Shown here: one piece after another, positions 25,968 to 34,188 of the stretch
Numbering within the stretch: position 1 is the stretch's first letter
Layout of the letters: every line of letters begins with the position of its first letter
NCBI GenBank assembly: GCA_025060615.1
Contig: JANXBS010000006.1
Location: 56,836 to 120,835, forward strand
Source: Anaerolineae bacterium
GTDB lineage: Bacteria; Chloroflexota; Anaerolineae; DUEN01
Direction of reading: 5' to 3'
DNA length: 64,000 nt
The notes under the pieces: generated by a model
The model's database searches: none
Seen by the model: the letters and a program-made list of their open reading frames with translations, nothing else
Told to the model about the DNA's origin: nothing
Made by a program: the position numbers and the translations under genes

Positions 25968-26981
25968 ATGCTGAGCAAGATCGTCAAAACCCAAGAATTC
26001 GTAGTGTTTCTCATCTTGGTGGCTCTGTCGCTAATCGTGGGCCTGATTAACCCAGCATTTTTCTCCATTTCAACGGTGTTCGACACCCTCCGGGCAGCCA
26101 TCGTCTATTTTATCATGGCCTTTGGCGTGCTGCCCATCATCATTGCCGGCGGTATTGACATCTCCTTTGTAGCCATTGCGGCCGTGACCTCTTTTTCCAC
26201 CCACATGCTCCTGCTCAAATTGGGATACGAAGGCGGCACCTTGCTCTATTACATCATCGCCAGCGCGATGGGCTTGCTTGCTGGTTTGCTGAATGGGTTC
26301 CTAGTCACCCGGTTTAACCTCCCCGTCTTTAACGTCTCGCTGGCCACCTTCACTATGTGGTACGGATTTAACCTGTTCTTTATCGGGGCTACGGCCAACT
26401 TCGATCTGCCTGCGGGCACTGTTGGGTATTATGCCCGTTTTCTGATCACTGCGCGCGATCCGTTCGTGGGCGAGACCGGGCTGCATATCTCCATCCTTTA
26501 TGTGATCGTGATCGGGCTAGCGATCTGGTGGATGCTGAAATACACCACCATCGGTCGGGGCATTTACGCCATAGGCGGCAACCGAGAAGTGGCCATTCGC
26601 TCCGGCTTTAACGTCCAGTTGATCATGCTAGTCACGTTCGCGATCATGGGCGTGCTCTCCGCTATAGCGGGGGTGACTCAGGCATTTCTAAGCCGATACT
26701 TTAATCCCGTCATCTTCATCGGACAGCCCCTGGACGTGTTGGCGGCTATCATCTTGGGGGGCGCCTCTATCACGGGAGGGCGCGGTACGGTGATCGGCAC
26801 GGCGTTGGGGGTCATCTTGATCCAAGTGATCAACCGAGCCCTGATCCTCACTGGCATCCCTGTGCAGTGGCAACGCCTGGTCGTGGGCCTAATTTTGATT
26901 GTGTTCACCACCATCCCGGCAATTCGGGAGCGACAGCTTCGACGTATGGGACATACCACTGAGACGAGCGAGCTAGTTTAA
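25968..26981 (+). CDS. Sugar ABC transporter permease 1 (RbsC-like)
   Basis: A 337-residue polytopic permease of the BPD_transp_2 family with 8-10 hydrophobic segments. The diagnostic loop IYAIGGNREVAIRSGFNV (about residues 200-217) and DVLAAIILGGASITGGRGTVIGTALGV (about 245-270) are both present. I chose ATG 25968 (MLSKIVKT), 11 bases after the ATPase stop, because the longer open frame lies inside the ATPase gene in another frame. It presumably forms a heterodimer with the next permease. Confidence 0.94.
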   Translation: MLSKIVKTQEFVVFLILVALSLIVGLINPAFFSISTVFDTLRAAIVYFIMAFGVLPIIIAGGIDISFVAIAAVTSFSTHMLLLKLGYEGGTLLYYIIASAMGLLAGLLNGFLVTRFNLPVFNVSLATFTMWYGFNLFFIGATANFDLPAGTVGYYARFLITARDPFVGETGLHISILYVIVIGLAIWWMLKYTTIGRGIYAIGGNREVAIRSGFNVQLIMLVTFAIMGVLSAIAGVTQAFLSRYFNPVIFIGQPLDVLAAIILGGASITGGRGTVIGTALGVILIQVINRALILTGIPVQWQRLVVGLILIVFTTIPAIRERQLRRMGHTTETSELV

Positions 26982-27020
26982 AAAGGGCTCACATCTGGGT
27001 AGTGAGTGGGGGTAACACGG

Positions 27021-28073
27021 ATGGTTACTAGGGACGCTAACGACAAACCCACGGGGCTTGTTGCGAAAAAGGGGGTGCCCGGCGCGCTAGACAAACTGCG
27101 CGCATATAGCGACACCTTGCAACTGTTCGGCGTGCTGGTGGTGTTGTTTGCTTTCTTCGCCGTAACCGAAGAGAAATTTCTGACAGCGCGCAGCATCACC
27201 TCCATGGGCTTTCAGCTCCCCGAGCTGGGCGTCCTCTCTCTGGCGATGATGATCACCATCCTAACAGGGGGCATCAACCTTTCCGTGAACGCCACCTCCA
27301 ACCTAGCAGCCGTACTGGCCGGATTTTTCATGGTCAGATACATCCCCGCAGGTGCTTCGGAAACCCAGGTAGTACTCTATCTGGTAGTCGCCTTGCTCAT
27401 CGCCTTGGGGGTGGGATGGGTTTGCGGCCTCTTCAACGGCTTGCTGATTGGCTATGTTGGTGTCCCGCCCATCTTAGCCACATTGGCCACCATGACCTTG
27501 TACACGGGAATCGCCGTCGGCTTAACCGGTGGTACCACAGTGACGGGCTTCCCTCCACAGCTTTCCGTGATTGGAGCTCAAACCCTGGCCGGAATCCCTA
27601 TTCCATTTCTCATTTTCGTCGTCTTGACCGTCCTCACACATCTCCTTCTCTACCATACATCGTTCGGCTTCAAGGCCCGTATGTTGGGCTCTAATCCCAC
27701 GGCCTCAGAGTTCTCTGGGGTTGACAACCGCTCTGTTCTCATGAAGGTGTACATGTATAGCGGCCTCTTATCCGCCGTCACGGGCATCCTCATCATGGGC
27801 CGCACTATGTCGGCCGCGTATGAGTACGGCACCACAACGTATGTGCTGCTCACCATTCTCATCGCAGTGTTGGCGAACGTCATTCCGGGGTTCGGCCGGG
27901 TGTTAGATGTCTTCATCGCTGTGCTCATCCTGCAAGTCCTTTCCACTGGCTTTCACATGTTTCTGGCTGGCGTGCGCGGCAGCTCCTTCTTCAAAGATTT
28001 CGCCTGGGGGGTCCTATTGATCCTCATCTTCCTGGTGAACTATTTCATCCGCGGGCAGAGGTCCCAGGGATGA
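27021..28073 (+). CDS. Sugar ABC transporter permease 2 (RbsC-like)
   Basis: A 350-residue second permease of the same family, with about nine membrane segments after a soluble N-terminus of some 35 residues. The family loop appears as MLGSNPTASEFSGVDNRSVLMKVYMYSG, with a Gly/Asn-rich start and a short shared pattern. It is more divergent than permease 1 in the GGASITGG region (TYVLLTILIAVLANVIPGFG). Start 27021 (MVTRD) has GGGGGT upstream; a GTG at 27006 is possible. LsrC/LsrD and RhaP/RhaQ systems use two permeases like this, whereas ribose systems use one. Confidence 0.92.
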   Translation: MVTRDANDKPTGLVAKKGVPGALDKLRAYSDTLQLFGVLVVLFAFFAVTEEKFLTARSITSMGFQLPELGVLSLAMMITILTGGINLSVNATSNLAAVLAGFFMVRYIPAGASETQVVLYLVVALLIALGVGWVCGLFNGLLIGYVGVPPILATLATMTLYTGIAVGLTGGTTVTGFPPQLSVIGAQTLAGIPIPFLIFVVLTVLTHLLLYHTSFGFKARMLGSNPTASEFSGVDNRSVLMKVYMYSGLLSAVTGILIMGRTMSAAYEYGTTTYVLLTILIAVLANVIPGFGRVLDVFIAVLILQVLSTGFHMFLAGVRGSSFFKDFAWGVLLILIFLVNYFIRGQRSQG

Positions 28074-28137
28074 CTGCGGCATGTGGCAGGCGGGATGAGA
28101 GGGGGTCTCGCCGGATCATTCCTCTGCAGAGGGGCTT

Positions 28138-29205
28138 ATGGACAAGCGTTGGGACAAGCTAGGCGATCTGCTGGTCCGTTATTCCGTGGCGGTCCAGCCA
28201 GGGGAGCGCGTCATGATCGCCTTTGTCGAGTTGGAGACGTATCCCTTAATGCGCGCTGTGTATCGGGCGTGCATCCAGGCTGGCGCCTTCCCCCAGGTGC
28301 AGTTCTTATCCGAGGAGCTGAACCGTCTGGTGCTGAAGTACGGCACCTTAGAGCAGATCGGCTGGGTGCCTGAGATCGAAGCCCACGGTATGGAATGGGC
28401 CGATGTCTATTTCGGGCTGCGCGGCGCCCACAACCTAGACGTCTTCTGGGACATCCCGGCGGAGAAGCTCTCCCTGCTGCGCAAGGCCATGGGCCAGATC
28501 TCCGAGCTGCGCTGGGAGAAGACTCGCTGGTGTCTGGTACGCGTCCCTAACGCCGCGCTGGCCTGTCAGGCTGGCGTGGACGAGGAGACGATCACCGATA
28601 TGTTCTTCGAGGCATGTTTCCTGGATTGGCCGGCAGTCAGCCAGGAATGGCGCCGCTGGGCGGAAGCGTTGAGCCAAGGCCGGGAGGTGCGCGTGGTGGG
28701 AGAGGGCACGGACCTGCGCTTCTCCGTCGAGGGGCGCCTGTGGGAAGTCGCCGACGGCCATATGAACATGCCCGATGGGGAGATCGCCACGGCCCCTGTG
28801 GAGAGCACGGTGCACGGGGTTATCCATTTCGACTTCCCCGGCGTGTTGGGCGGCCGACTGATGCACGACATCACCCTGCGCTGGGAGCAAGGCAGCTTGG
28901 TCGAGGCCTGGGCCTCCACAAACCAGGATTTCTTAGATGCTGTGCTTCGCACCGATCCCGGTGCCAGCCGCGTCGGCGAGTTCGGCATCGGCACGAACCC
29001 AGCCATCATCCACTTCTGTAAGGATATCCTGCTGGATGAGAAGATAGGGGGCACGATCCATATCGCTCTGGGACGGGCCTACCCCCAGGTCGGCGGCACC
29101 AACCGGTCGGCCATCCACTGGGACATCGTGAAAGACATGCGAAAAGGTGGAGAGATTTATCTAGATGGTCGGCTGGTCTTCAAAAACGGCCGATTTCTGT
29201 TGTAG
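28138..29205 (+). CDS. M29-family aminopeptidase-like protein
   Basis: A 355-residue cytosolic protein of the M29 (thermophilic aminopeptidase T) family. The candidate dinuclear metal ligands are present in the expected order: E215 and E222 in GEIATAPVES, E281 in GEFGIGTN, H308 in HIALGRA, then H327 and D329 in AIHWD. The N-terminal half (GERVMIAFVELETYPLMRAVYRA) is the usual Rossmann-like domain. Its place inside a sugar transport operon is unexpected. It might hydrolyse an amide- or peptide-linked carbohydrate conjugate, or be an unrelated passenger. The ATG has GAGGGG upstream. Confidence 0.85.
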   Translation: MDKRWDKLGDLLVRYSVAVQPGERVMIAFVELETYPLMRAVYRACIQAGAFPQVQFLSEELNRLVLKYGTLEQIGWVPEIEAHGMEWADVYFGLRGAHNLDVFWDIPAEKLSLLRKAMGQISELRWEKTRWCLVRVPNAALACQAGVDEETITDMFFEACFLDWPAVSQEWRRWAEALSQGREVRVVGEGTDLRFSVEGRLWEVADGHMNMPDGEIATAPVESTVHGVIHFDFPGVLGGRLMHDITLRWEQGSLVEAWASTNQDFLDAVLRTDPGASRVGEFGIGTNPAIIHFCKDILLDEKIGGTIHIALGRAYPQVGGTNRSAIHWDIVKDMRKGGEIYLDGRLVFKNGRFLL

Positions 29206-29231
29206 ACTGAAGCAAAGCTGGAGCTCCCAAC

Positions 29232-30794
29232 ATGGCTGAGGGCCGGAAGATGACGGATGGCTATCTGCTAGGAGTTGACATCGGCACCTATTCCTCTAAA
29301 GGAGTGTTGGTCAGGCCCGATGGAGCGGTGATAGCTAGCCACACGGTCCCTCATGGCCTAGACATGCCCAGGCCCGGCTTTTTCGAACACGATGCCGAGG
29401 GTGTCTGGTGGCACGACTTTGTGACGATCGTGAGGGCTTTGCTCCAGAAGACCGGCATCAGCCCCGGTCGAATCCTGGGCATCGGCACCAGCGCGATCGG
29501 CACCTGCGTACTACCGATCGATGAGACTGGCCGGCCCTTGCGCCCCGCCATCCTCTACGGCATTGACACCCGGGCCACCGAGGAAATCACTTATCTGGAA
29601 CGCGCGCTGGGTCGGGAGGCGATCTTTCGCCTCAGCGGCGCTCATCTTAGCTCGCAGGCATCTGGCCCCAAGATCCTGTGGATTCGAAACCGGGAGCCTG
29701 AAGTCTACGCGCGAGCGCGCTGGTTTCTCACCAGCCAGGCCTACCTGGTATACAGGCTGACAGGTAAGGCCTCGATTGACATTTACTCAGCCGCAGGCTA
29801 TGCTCCGCTTTTCGACGTCCATCGACGAGCCTGGGACGCCGAGGCCGCCGCACTCATTGCCCCATTGGAGCGCCTGCCTCAAGTCTATTGGAGCCACGAG
29901 GTAGTGGGCACGCTGACGGCCGAGGCAGCCCGAGAGACAGGCCTTGCAGAGGGGACTCCGGTAGTCGCCGGCACGACGGACGCAGCCGCCGAAGCGCTCA
30001 GCGCCGGCGTAGCCGACTTTGGTGACATGATGCTCATGTTCGGAAGCAGCATCTTCTTCATCCTGAAGACCCCCCAGCTCCTCTCTACTGAGCATTTCTG
30101 GAGCTCCAATTTCCTAGAGGAAGGAGCCTTCGCCTTCCTAGGGGGGATGTCCACCGGAGGAAGTCTGACCACTTGGTTCCGTGATCAGTTCGGGGAGGTG
30201 GAGTTAGAACGAGAGCGCGCCGGCGGCGAGGACGCCTACGCGCAGTTGGCCGCGCTGGCCACCACATCACCCATCGGCGCCGGAGGGCTGATTGCGTTAC
30301 CCTACTTCGAAGGGGAGCGCACACCTCTACACGACCCGAAAGCCAAAGGGATGTGGTTCGGGCTTAGCCTCAAGCACACCCGAGGCGACGTGTATCGGGC
30401 CATCCTGGAGGGAGTGGCCTTTGGCATTCGCCACAACCTGGAGGTCATGCGCGAGGAAGGGGTCCAGCCCGGCCGTGTTCTGGCCGTGGGGGGCGGGACG
30501 AAGAACTCGCTATGGATGCGCATCGTGGCAGATGCCTGTGGGATCGCCCTGACGATCCCAGAGCAACAGATCGGCGCTGCGTATGGCGATGCGTTCCTGG
30601 CCGGCGTCGGCGTGGGCCTGTTCCGCAATCTCTCCGAAGTCCGGCGATGGGTAAGGGACCGGGAGACGATTCAGCCTGATGAACAGGCTGGGAAGCTGTA
30701 TGGGTTCTACTATCAGCTCTTCCGCGAGCTGTATGTAGCTACTCGTCCTCTTATGCACCGGCTCACTGACCACTTGGTGGGAACGGGCGAGTAG
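29232..30794 (+). CDS. FGGY-family carbohydrate kinase
   Basis: A 520-residue sugar kinase. The N-terminal phosphate-1 loop is LGVDIGTYSSKGVLV (residues 13-27). GTSAIGTCVLPIDETGRPLRP replaces the 'GQMHG' segment of xylulokinase, so xylulose is an unlikely substrate. The adenosine-site block is VLAVGGGTKNSLWMRIVADACG near residue 417, followed by GAAYGDAFLAGVGVG. The closest functional classes from memory are erythritol/ribulose/LsrK-type kinases. It lies 26 bases after the M29 gene and should phosphorylate the sugar imported by the upstream transporter, giving the ligand of the DeoR regulator. Confidence 0.9.
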   Translation: MAEGRKMTDGYLLGVDIGTYSSKGVLVRPDGAVIASHTVPHGLDMPRPGFFEHDAEGVWWHDFVTIVRALLQKTGISPGRILGIGTSAIGTCVLPIDETGRPLRPAILYGIDTRATEEITYLERALGREAIFRLSGAHLSSQASGPKILWIRNREPEVYARARWFLTSQAYLVYRLTGKASIDIYSAAGYAPLFDVHRRAWDAEAAALIAPLERLPQVYWSHEVVGTLTAEAARETGLAEGTPVVAGTTDAAAEALSAGVADFGDMMLMFGSSIFFILKTPQLLSTEHFWSSNFLEEGAFAFLGGMSTGGSLTTWFRDQFGEVELERERAGGEDAYAQLAALATTSPIGAGGLIALPYFEGERTPLHDPKAKGMWFGLSLKHTRGDVYRAILEGVAFGIRHNLEVMREEGVQPGRVLAVGGGTKNSLWMRIVADACGIALTIPEQQIGAAYGDAFLAGVGVGLFRNLSEVRRWVRDRETIQPDEQAGKLYGFYYQLFRELYVATRPLMHRLTDHLVGTGE

Positions 30795-30853
30795 CCTATA
30801 GCCAATGGGCCAAGCATTGCTTCTACACACCAAAGACTTGCGGAGGTTATCAA

Positions 30854-31675
30854 GTGGGATACTGGACGGAGGAGTTCTTCGGCGTCAAGAAGCCCATCAT
30901 CGCCATGTGCCACCTGCAGGCGCTGCCCGGCGATCCAAGATACGATCCGCAGAAAGGCCTCGAATGGGTCTATGAGCGGGCACGCGAGGATTTGCTAGCC
31001 CTCCAAGAGGGCGGGGTGGACGCAGTCATGTTCTCCAACGAGTTCAGTTTGCCCTATCTAACCAAGGTTGAGACCATCACCGTAGCCTGCATGGCCAGCC
31101 TCATCGCCCAGTTGAAGCCGGAGATCCGGCTCCCCTTCGGGGTCAATGTGCTGTGGGACCCTAAGGCTTCGCTGGATCTGGCCATGGCGACGGGAGCGCA
31201 GTTTGTGCGGGAGATCTTCACCGGCGTCTATGCCTCAGATTTTGGCCTCTGGAACACCAACTGCGGCGAAGTAGTTCGCCATCAGCATGCCATTGGGGCT
31301 CAACATGTGCGGCTGTTCTTCAACATCGTGCCCGAAGCAGCGGCCTACCTGGGCAACCGACATGTCGCCGACATCGCCCGCTCGACAGTGTTTAACACCC
31401 GCCCCGACGCTTTGTGCGTCTCCGGCCTGACCGCCGGAGAGGAGACGTCCACCCAGGTGCTGAAATTGGTAAAAGATGCCGTGCCGGATACCCCCGTCTT
31501 CGCCAACACCGGTGTACGGCTGGACAACGTGGAGCAGCAACTGGCCATCGCTGATGGGGCCATCATCGGCACGGCCTTTAAGGCCGATGGCTGCTTCTGG
31601 AATCCTGTAGACGTTCGGCGTGTGAAGGCGATCATGGATAAGGTCAAGGAGCTACGGGCGGCGATAAGACCTTGA
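30854..31675 (+). CDS. BtpA/SgcQ-family protein
   Basis: A 273-residue TIM-barrel-like protein. The BtpA family pattern is present: IIAMCHLQALPGDPRYD (cf. 'GvvHL.PLPGsP'), GGVDAVMFSNEFSLPYL, PFGVNVLWDPKASLDLA, then LCVSGLTAGEETS and VFANTGVRLDNV. BtpA was linked to photosystem I stability in cyanobacteria, while SgcQ lies in a sugar operon of E. coli; the family's reaction is unsettled, with sugar-phosphate lyase or aldolase chemistry suspected from the fold. The GTG start at 30854 has CGGAGG six bases upstream. It is the last gene of the sugar operon before a hairpin. Confidence 0.9.
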   Translation: MGYWTEEFFGVKKPIIAMCHLQALPGDPRYDPQKGLEWVYERAREDLLALQEGGVDAVMFSNEFSLPYLTKVETITVACMASLIAQLKPEIRLPFGVNVLWDPKASLDLAMATGAQFVREIFTGVYASDFGLWNTNCGEVVRHQHAIGAQHVRLFFNIVPEAAAYLGNRHVADIARSTVFNTRPDALCVSGLTAGEETSTQVLKLVKDAVPDTPVFANTGVRLDNVEQQLAIADGAIIGTAFKADGCFWNPVDVRRVKAIMDKVKELRAAIRP

Positions 31676-31715
31676 ACAGGTGATGGCTCGCTCGGATTGT
31701 GCTCTTGTACAACGA

Positions 31716-31742
31716 GTGGGCACGGACGACGTCCGTGCCCAC
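31716..31742. terminator. Bidirectional hairpin between convergent genes
   Basis: A perfect 12-pair stem (GTGGGCACGGAC / GTCCGTGCCCAC) with loop GAC lies 40 bases after the BtpA stop and 10 bases before the MFS stop on the other strand. It lacks a T-run but is placed to end both transcripts. Confidence 0.65.
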
Positions 31743-31752
31743 CCTGAGCGGC

Positions 31753-32979
31753 TCATTTGAGCGCGAGAGGGCGGGGCTCGTAGGCCCCTAAATAAGCCAC
31801 TGCCAACAGCCCCATCAGGACCCCCGGAATGGCGATGGCCGCCGGCAGGCTAAGCCATTGAGCGACCACCCCCAAGAGCGGCTGGAAGATCATCGCCCCG
31901 GCGGCCGCTGCGACAGTGAGGAAGCCGGTGACCGCGCCGGCGCGCGCCGGATCCCGTCCGTTCAATTCGGCCATAATGTTGGGATACACGCCCGACATGC
32001 ATAGGCCGATCATTCCCAGCCAAGTGTAAGCCGCCGCTGGGGTGCGCGCGGTGAGCAGGGCCAGACAGGTGGCTAGCCCACCTATGCCGGCCCACAAGAC
32101 CAGCTCACGGCTGGAGTGGCGTTTTGCCAGCAGGCTGTTGAGGTAGCGCCCGACCATGATCCCGATCCACAGGATGGAGAGGCCAGAGGTGGCAACCAGC
32201 GTGGCGAACCCCAGTTCCCGTTGCAGATACAGGACGATCCAGTTCGACGCGCCGATCTCGGCGCCAACGTACAGGAACAGCGCCAGCGCCCCCAGCAGGA
32301 TCGAGCGATCGCGCAGCAATGTGGCAAGGGGCACGACCGGCTTCTCCAAGGCGCCCGAGCCAACTGGCAATGGCGGGAAGGTTACGCGCAACGCCAATAA
32401 CAGCAGCAGGGCGGTCGGCAGGGCGGTCAGCCAGAAGACCGGCCGCCAGTCGCCCGTCGCTTTCAAGATTAGGCCGGCCAGGAACGGGCAGATAAAGGCT
32501 CCGATGCTGAAGAACAGGTGCACTCGGTTCATCAGTGATCCAGCTTGCTGGCGCTCAATTAGCGCCGGGATCACGTTAACGGCAGTCTCCACAAACGCGG
32601 CCGCAAAGGATAGTGCCAAGTAGGTGAACAAGGCCAATAGAAAGGATGGGATAAAGCCGAACGCTCCAAGCAGGATGACCTCGGCGGCCAACCCGGACAG
32701 CAGGATCCATCTCGCCCCGGCCCGATCAGCAATGGTGCCGGCGGCCATCGGCCCCAGAGTGAACCCCAGGGAGCCCATCCCCAGCATCAACCCGGCCGCC
32801 GATTCGCTGATCTGGAAAGCCTCGATCACTGAAGGCAACACAGGCCCCATGAGCAACAGGACGATTCCGTGCTGCGTCATAGATGCGCACGTCAGGCTAA
32901 TGAGCTTCCGTCTTTCTGATGTAGTCACAGTCCGCCTCGTGGCTTGAGAGTGTGTCCCACTTGGGGACAAGGGCATCAT
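31753..32979 (-). CDS. Major facilitator superfamily transporter
   Basis: A 408-residue membrane protein with twelve hydrophobic segments. The MFS loop 2-3 motif is GTIADRAGARWILLSGL (cf. G..aDR.Grr), and a looser copy lies at the mid-point. Residues 1-30 are polar. Overall pattern resembles the FucP/YbjJ-like sugar/drug group rather than amino-acid carriers. Its substrate is not evident. It is a single minus-strand gene between the BtpA gene and the divergent redox module, sharing no operon. Confidence 0.88.
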   Translation of the reverse strand: MMPLSPSGTHSQATRRTVTTSERRKLISLTCASMTQHGIVLLLMGPVLPSVIEAFQISESAAGLMLGMGSLGFTLGPMAAGTIADRAGARWILLSGLAAEVILLGAFGFIPSFLLALFTYLALSFAAAFVETAVNVIPALIERQQAGSLMNRVHLFFSIGAFICPFLAGLILKATGDWRPVFWLTALPTALLLLLALRVTFPPLPVGSGALEKPVVPLATLLRDRSILLGALALFLYVGAEIGASNWIVLYLQRELGFATLVATSGLSILWIGIMVGRYLNSLLAKRHSSRELVLWAGIGGLATCLALLTARTPAAAYTWLGMIGLCMSGVYPNIMAELNGRDPARAGAVTGFLTVAAAAGAMIFQPLLGVVAQWLSLPAAIAIPGVLMGLLAVAYLGAYEPRPLALK

Positions 32980-33071
32980 AGCATGCTATCGCAGGAAGTT
33001 CAAGCCATGCTGGTCATGAGCTAAGTCATAGCTGCAGGAGGGCGATATTGCTATGTTATCTTTGATGCCTA

Positions 33072-33080
33072 TGCTATAAT
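33072..33080 (+). promoter_or_regulatory. Extended -10 promoter of the redox module
   Basis: TGC-TATAAT is an extended -10 (TGn) with a perfect -10 hexamer. No good -35 lies at 17 bases, which an extended -10 promoter does not need. It leaves a leader of about 160 bases before the selenoprotein gene. Confidence 0.5.
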
Positions 33081-33178
33081 GTGAACCTGAGCTTTAGTGA
33101 CAGCTCTGCATCGAGCCGTAGTCGGCCTTCGACTCCATCCCCCACCCTCTTTCCCAAACTCGGGGAAGAGAACATTAC

Positions 33179-33204
33179 GCCCCCGAATTCGGGAGCGGGG
33201 GCGA
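33179..33204 (+). promoter_or_regulatory. Leader hairpin with two mutually exclusive pairings
   Basis: CGCCCCCG (33179-33186) pairs with CGGGGGCG (33197-33204). The same left arm can instead fold as the palindrome CCCGAATTCGGG (33183-33194). The element ends about 30 bases before the ribosome-binding site of the PCYCGC gene. An RNA switch or a dispersed repeat are both possible. Confidence 0.4.
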
Positions 33205-33247
33205 GAAGCCGGCTTTCGAGTTCACTTCGCTAAGTAAGGAGTCGGCT

Positions 33248-33709
33248 GTGATTCAGCTATGGTTGAAGCGCTTCGGCTTTTTAGTGGCGTTGTTCGCGTT
33301 GTTGCTCAGTGGAGCCCTCAATGCCTGTGGTGGGAAGCCCACTGTCAAGCTCAAGATGGCCCCTCTCTCGCAATTGCCGTCCGAGATCCGGCAGGCACCG
33401 GCTAATGTGCGTGAGGCTTATCAATTTGCGCTGGCAAATAAGGATATCCTGACGAAGATCCCCTGTTACTGCGGCTGCGTAGATGTGGGCCATACCAGCA
33501 ACTACATGTGCTACATCCAAGATGACGGCTCGGCGAGCGGGCAAGTGGTCTTCGACGACCATGCCTTAGGCTGAGGCATCTGCGTGGACATCACGCGTGA
33601 CGTGATGAGGATGCTTCAGGAGGGCAAAGAGCTGAAGGCGATTCGCGCAGCTATCGATCAAAGGTACAGCCAGTTCGGTCCGTCCACGCATACGCCGCCC
33701 GTGGAATGA
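33248..33709 (+). CDS. PCYCGC-family lipoprotein with in-frame TGA (candidate selenoprotein)
   Basis: A 153-residue exported lipoprotein if TGA at 33572-33574 encodes Sec. GTG start with AAGGAG upstream; lipobox LNAC (Cys 27). The family motif PCYCGC is at residues 72-77, followed by HTSNYMCYI (Cys 88). TGA is residue 109 in ALG-U-GICVDITRDVM; Cys-containing relatives, as I remember them, have CG.CVDI here, so U109-x-x-C112 replaces CxxC. The frame continues 44 codons with a typical family ending (GKELKAIRAAIDQRY) to TGA at 33707. That stop overlaps the ATG of the CuA gene, strong evidence that ribosomes pass the internal TGA. A SECIS-like stem follows. Likely extracytoplasmic thiol/selenol redox or copper handling; the family has no settled function. 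Confidence 0.87.
33589..33607 (+). promoter_or_regulatory. Candidate bacterial SECIS element of the PCYCGC gene
   Basis: CATCACG-CGTGA-CGTGATG: a perfect seven-pair stem with a five-base loop. The loop starts 21 bases after the TGA and has G as its second base, both matching the published bacterial SECIS model (16-37 bases; G within the first two loop positions). Confidence 0.75.
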
Positions 33710-34188
33710 GGATCTATCGGAGGTCAGAGATTCGAAGTTTTCTAGTGCTGGGGATCGCGGTGGGGCTGGCCATTGGTGTGATGGTAGTGCCATGGCCTGG
33801 CCCTGTCGCGACCCCGACGCAGCGAGAGATTCACATAAACGCTCGACAGTTTGCATTTGAGCCCGCTCGCCTGCGCGTGAACCGGGGCGACCAGGTGACG
33901 CTTATCTTCCATCCAACCGATGTTGTGCATGGGCTGTACCTAGAGGGCTATGGCGTGAATCTAAAGGCTGTCCCCGGGGAATCCGCCCAGGCGACGTTTG
34001 TGGCGGACCGGGCCGGCAAATTCCGCTATCGCTGCTCGGTGAGTTGTGGCAGCCTACATCCTTTTATGATCGGTGAGTTAGTTGTGGGCCCGAACGCCTT
34101 CCCCTGGCGGGCTAGTGCCCTGGCGATCATCGCCGCTCTTGGCACGGTCGCCTTCTTATATGTGCGCGCTTGGGAGGCCAGCCGATGA
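33706..34188 (+). CDS. Membrane-anchored CuA-type cupredoxin (COX2 periplasmic-domain-like)
   Basis: A 160-residue protein with an N-terminal membrane anchor (residues 11-30), a cupredoxin domain and a C-terminal helix (131-152). The full CuA ligand set is visible: H75 (TDVVHGLY) and C110, C114, H118, M121 in RCSVSCGSLHPFM, i.e. C-x3-C-x3-H-x2-M. This is the dinuclear copper centre of cytochrome oxidase subunit II and N2O reductase, but the protein is free-standing and there is no catalytic subunit nearby. The ATG overlaps the stop of the selenoprotein gene, and its own stop overlaps the next ATG, so three genes are tightly coupled. It probably passes single electrons outside the membrane. 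Confidence 0.92.
   Translation: MRIYRRSEIRSFLVLGIAVGLAIGVMVVPWPGPVATPTQREIHINARQFAFEPARLRVNRGDQVTLIFHPTDVVHGLYLEGYGVNLKAVPGESAQATFVADRAGKFRYRCSVSCGSLHPFMIGELVVGPNAFPWRASALAIIAALGTVAFLYVRAWEASR

Noticed and set aside
31716..31742. Hairpin as part of a CRISPR or mobile element
   Set aside because: Single copy, no spacer pattern and no transposase nearby; position between convergent genes explains it as a terminator.
33572..33574. Genome-wide reassignment of TGA (for example to Trp or Gly)
   Set aside because: Many complete genes in the window end in TGA, including the read-through product itself and its neighbours, often in ATGA overlaps. Only two internal TGA codons occur, both at redox cysteine positions.
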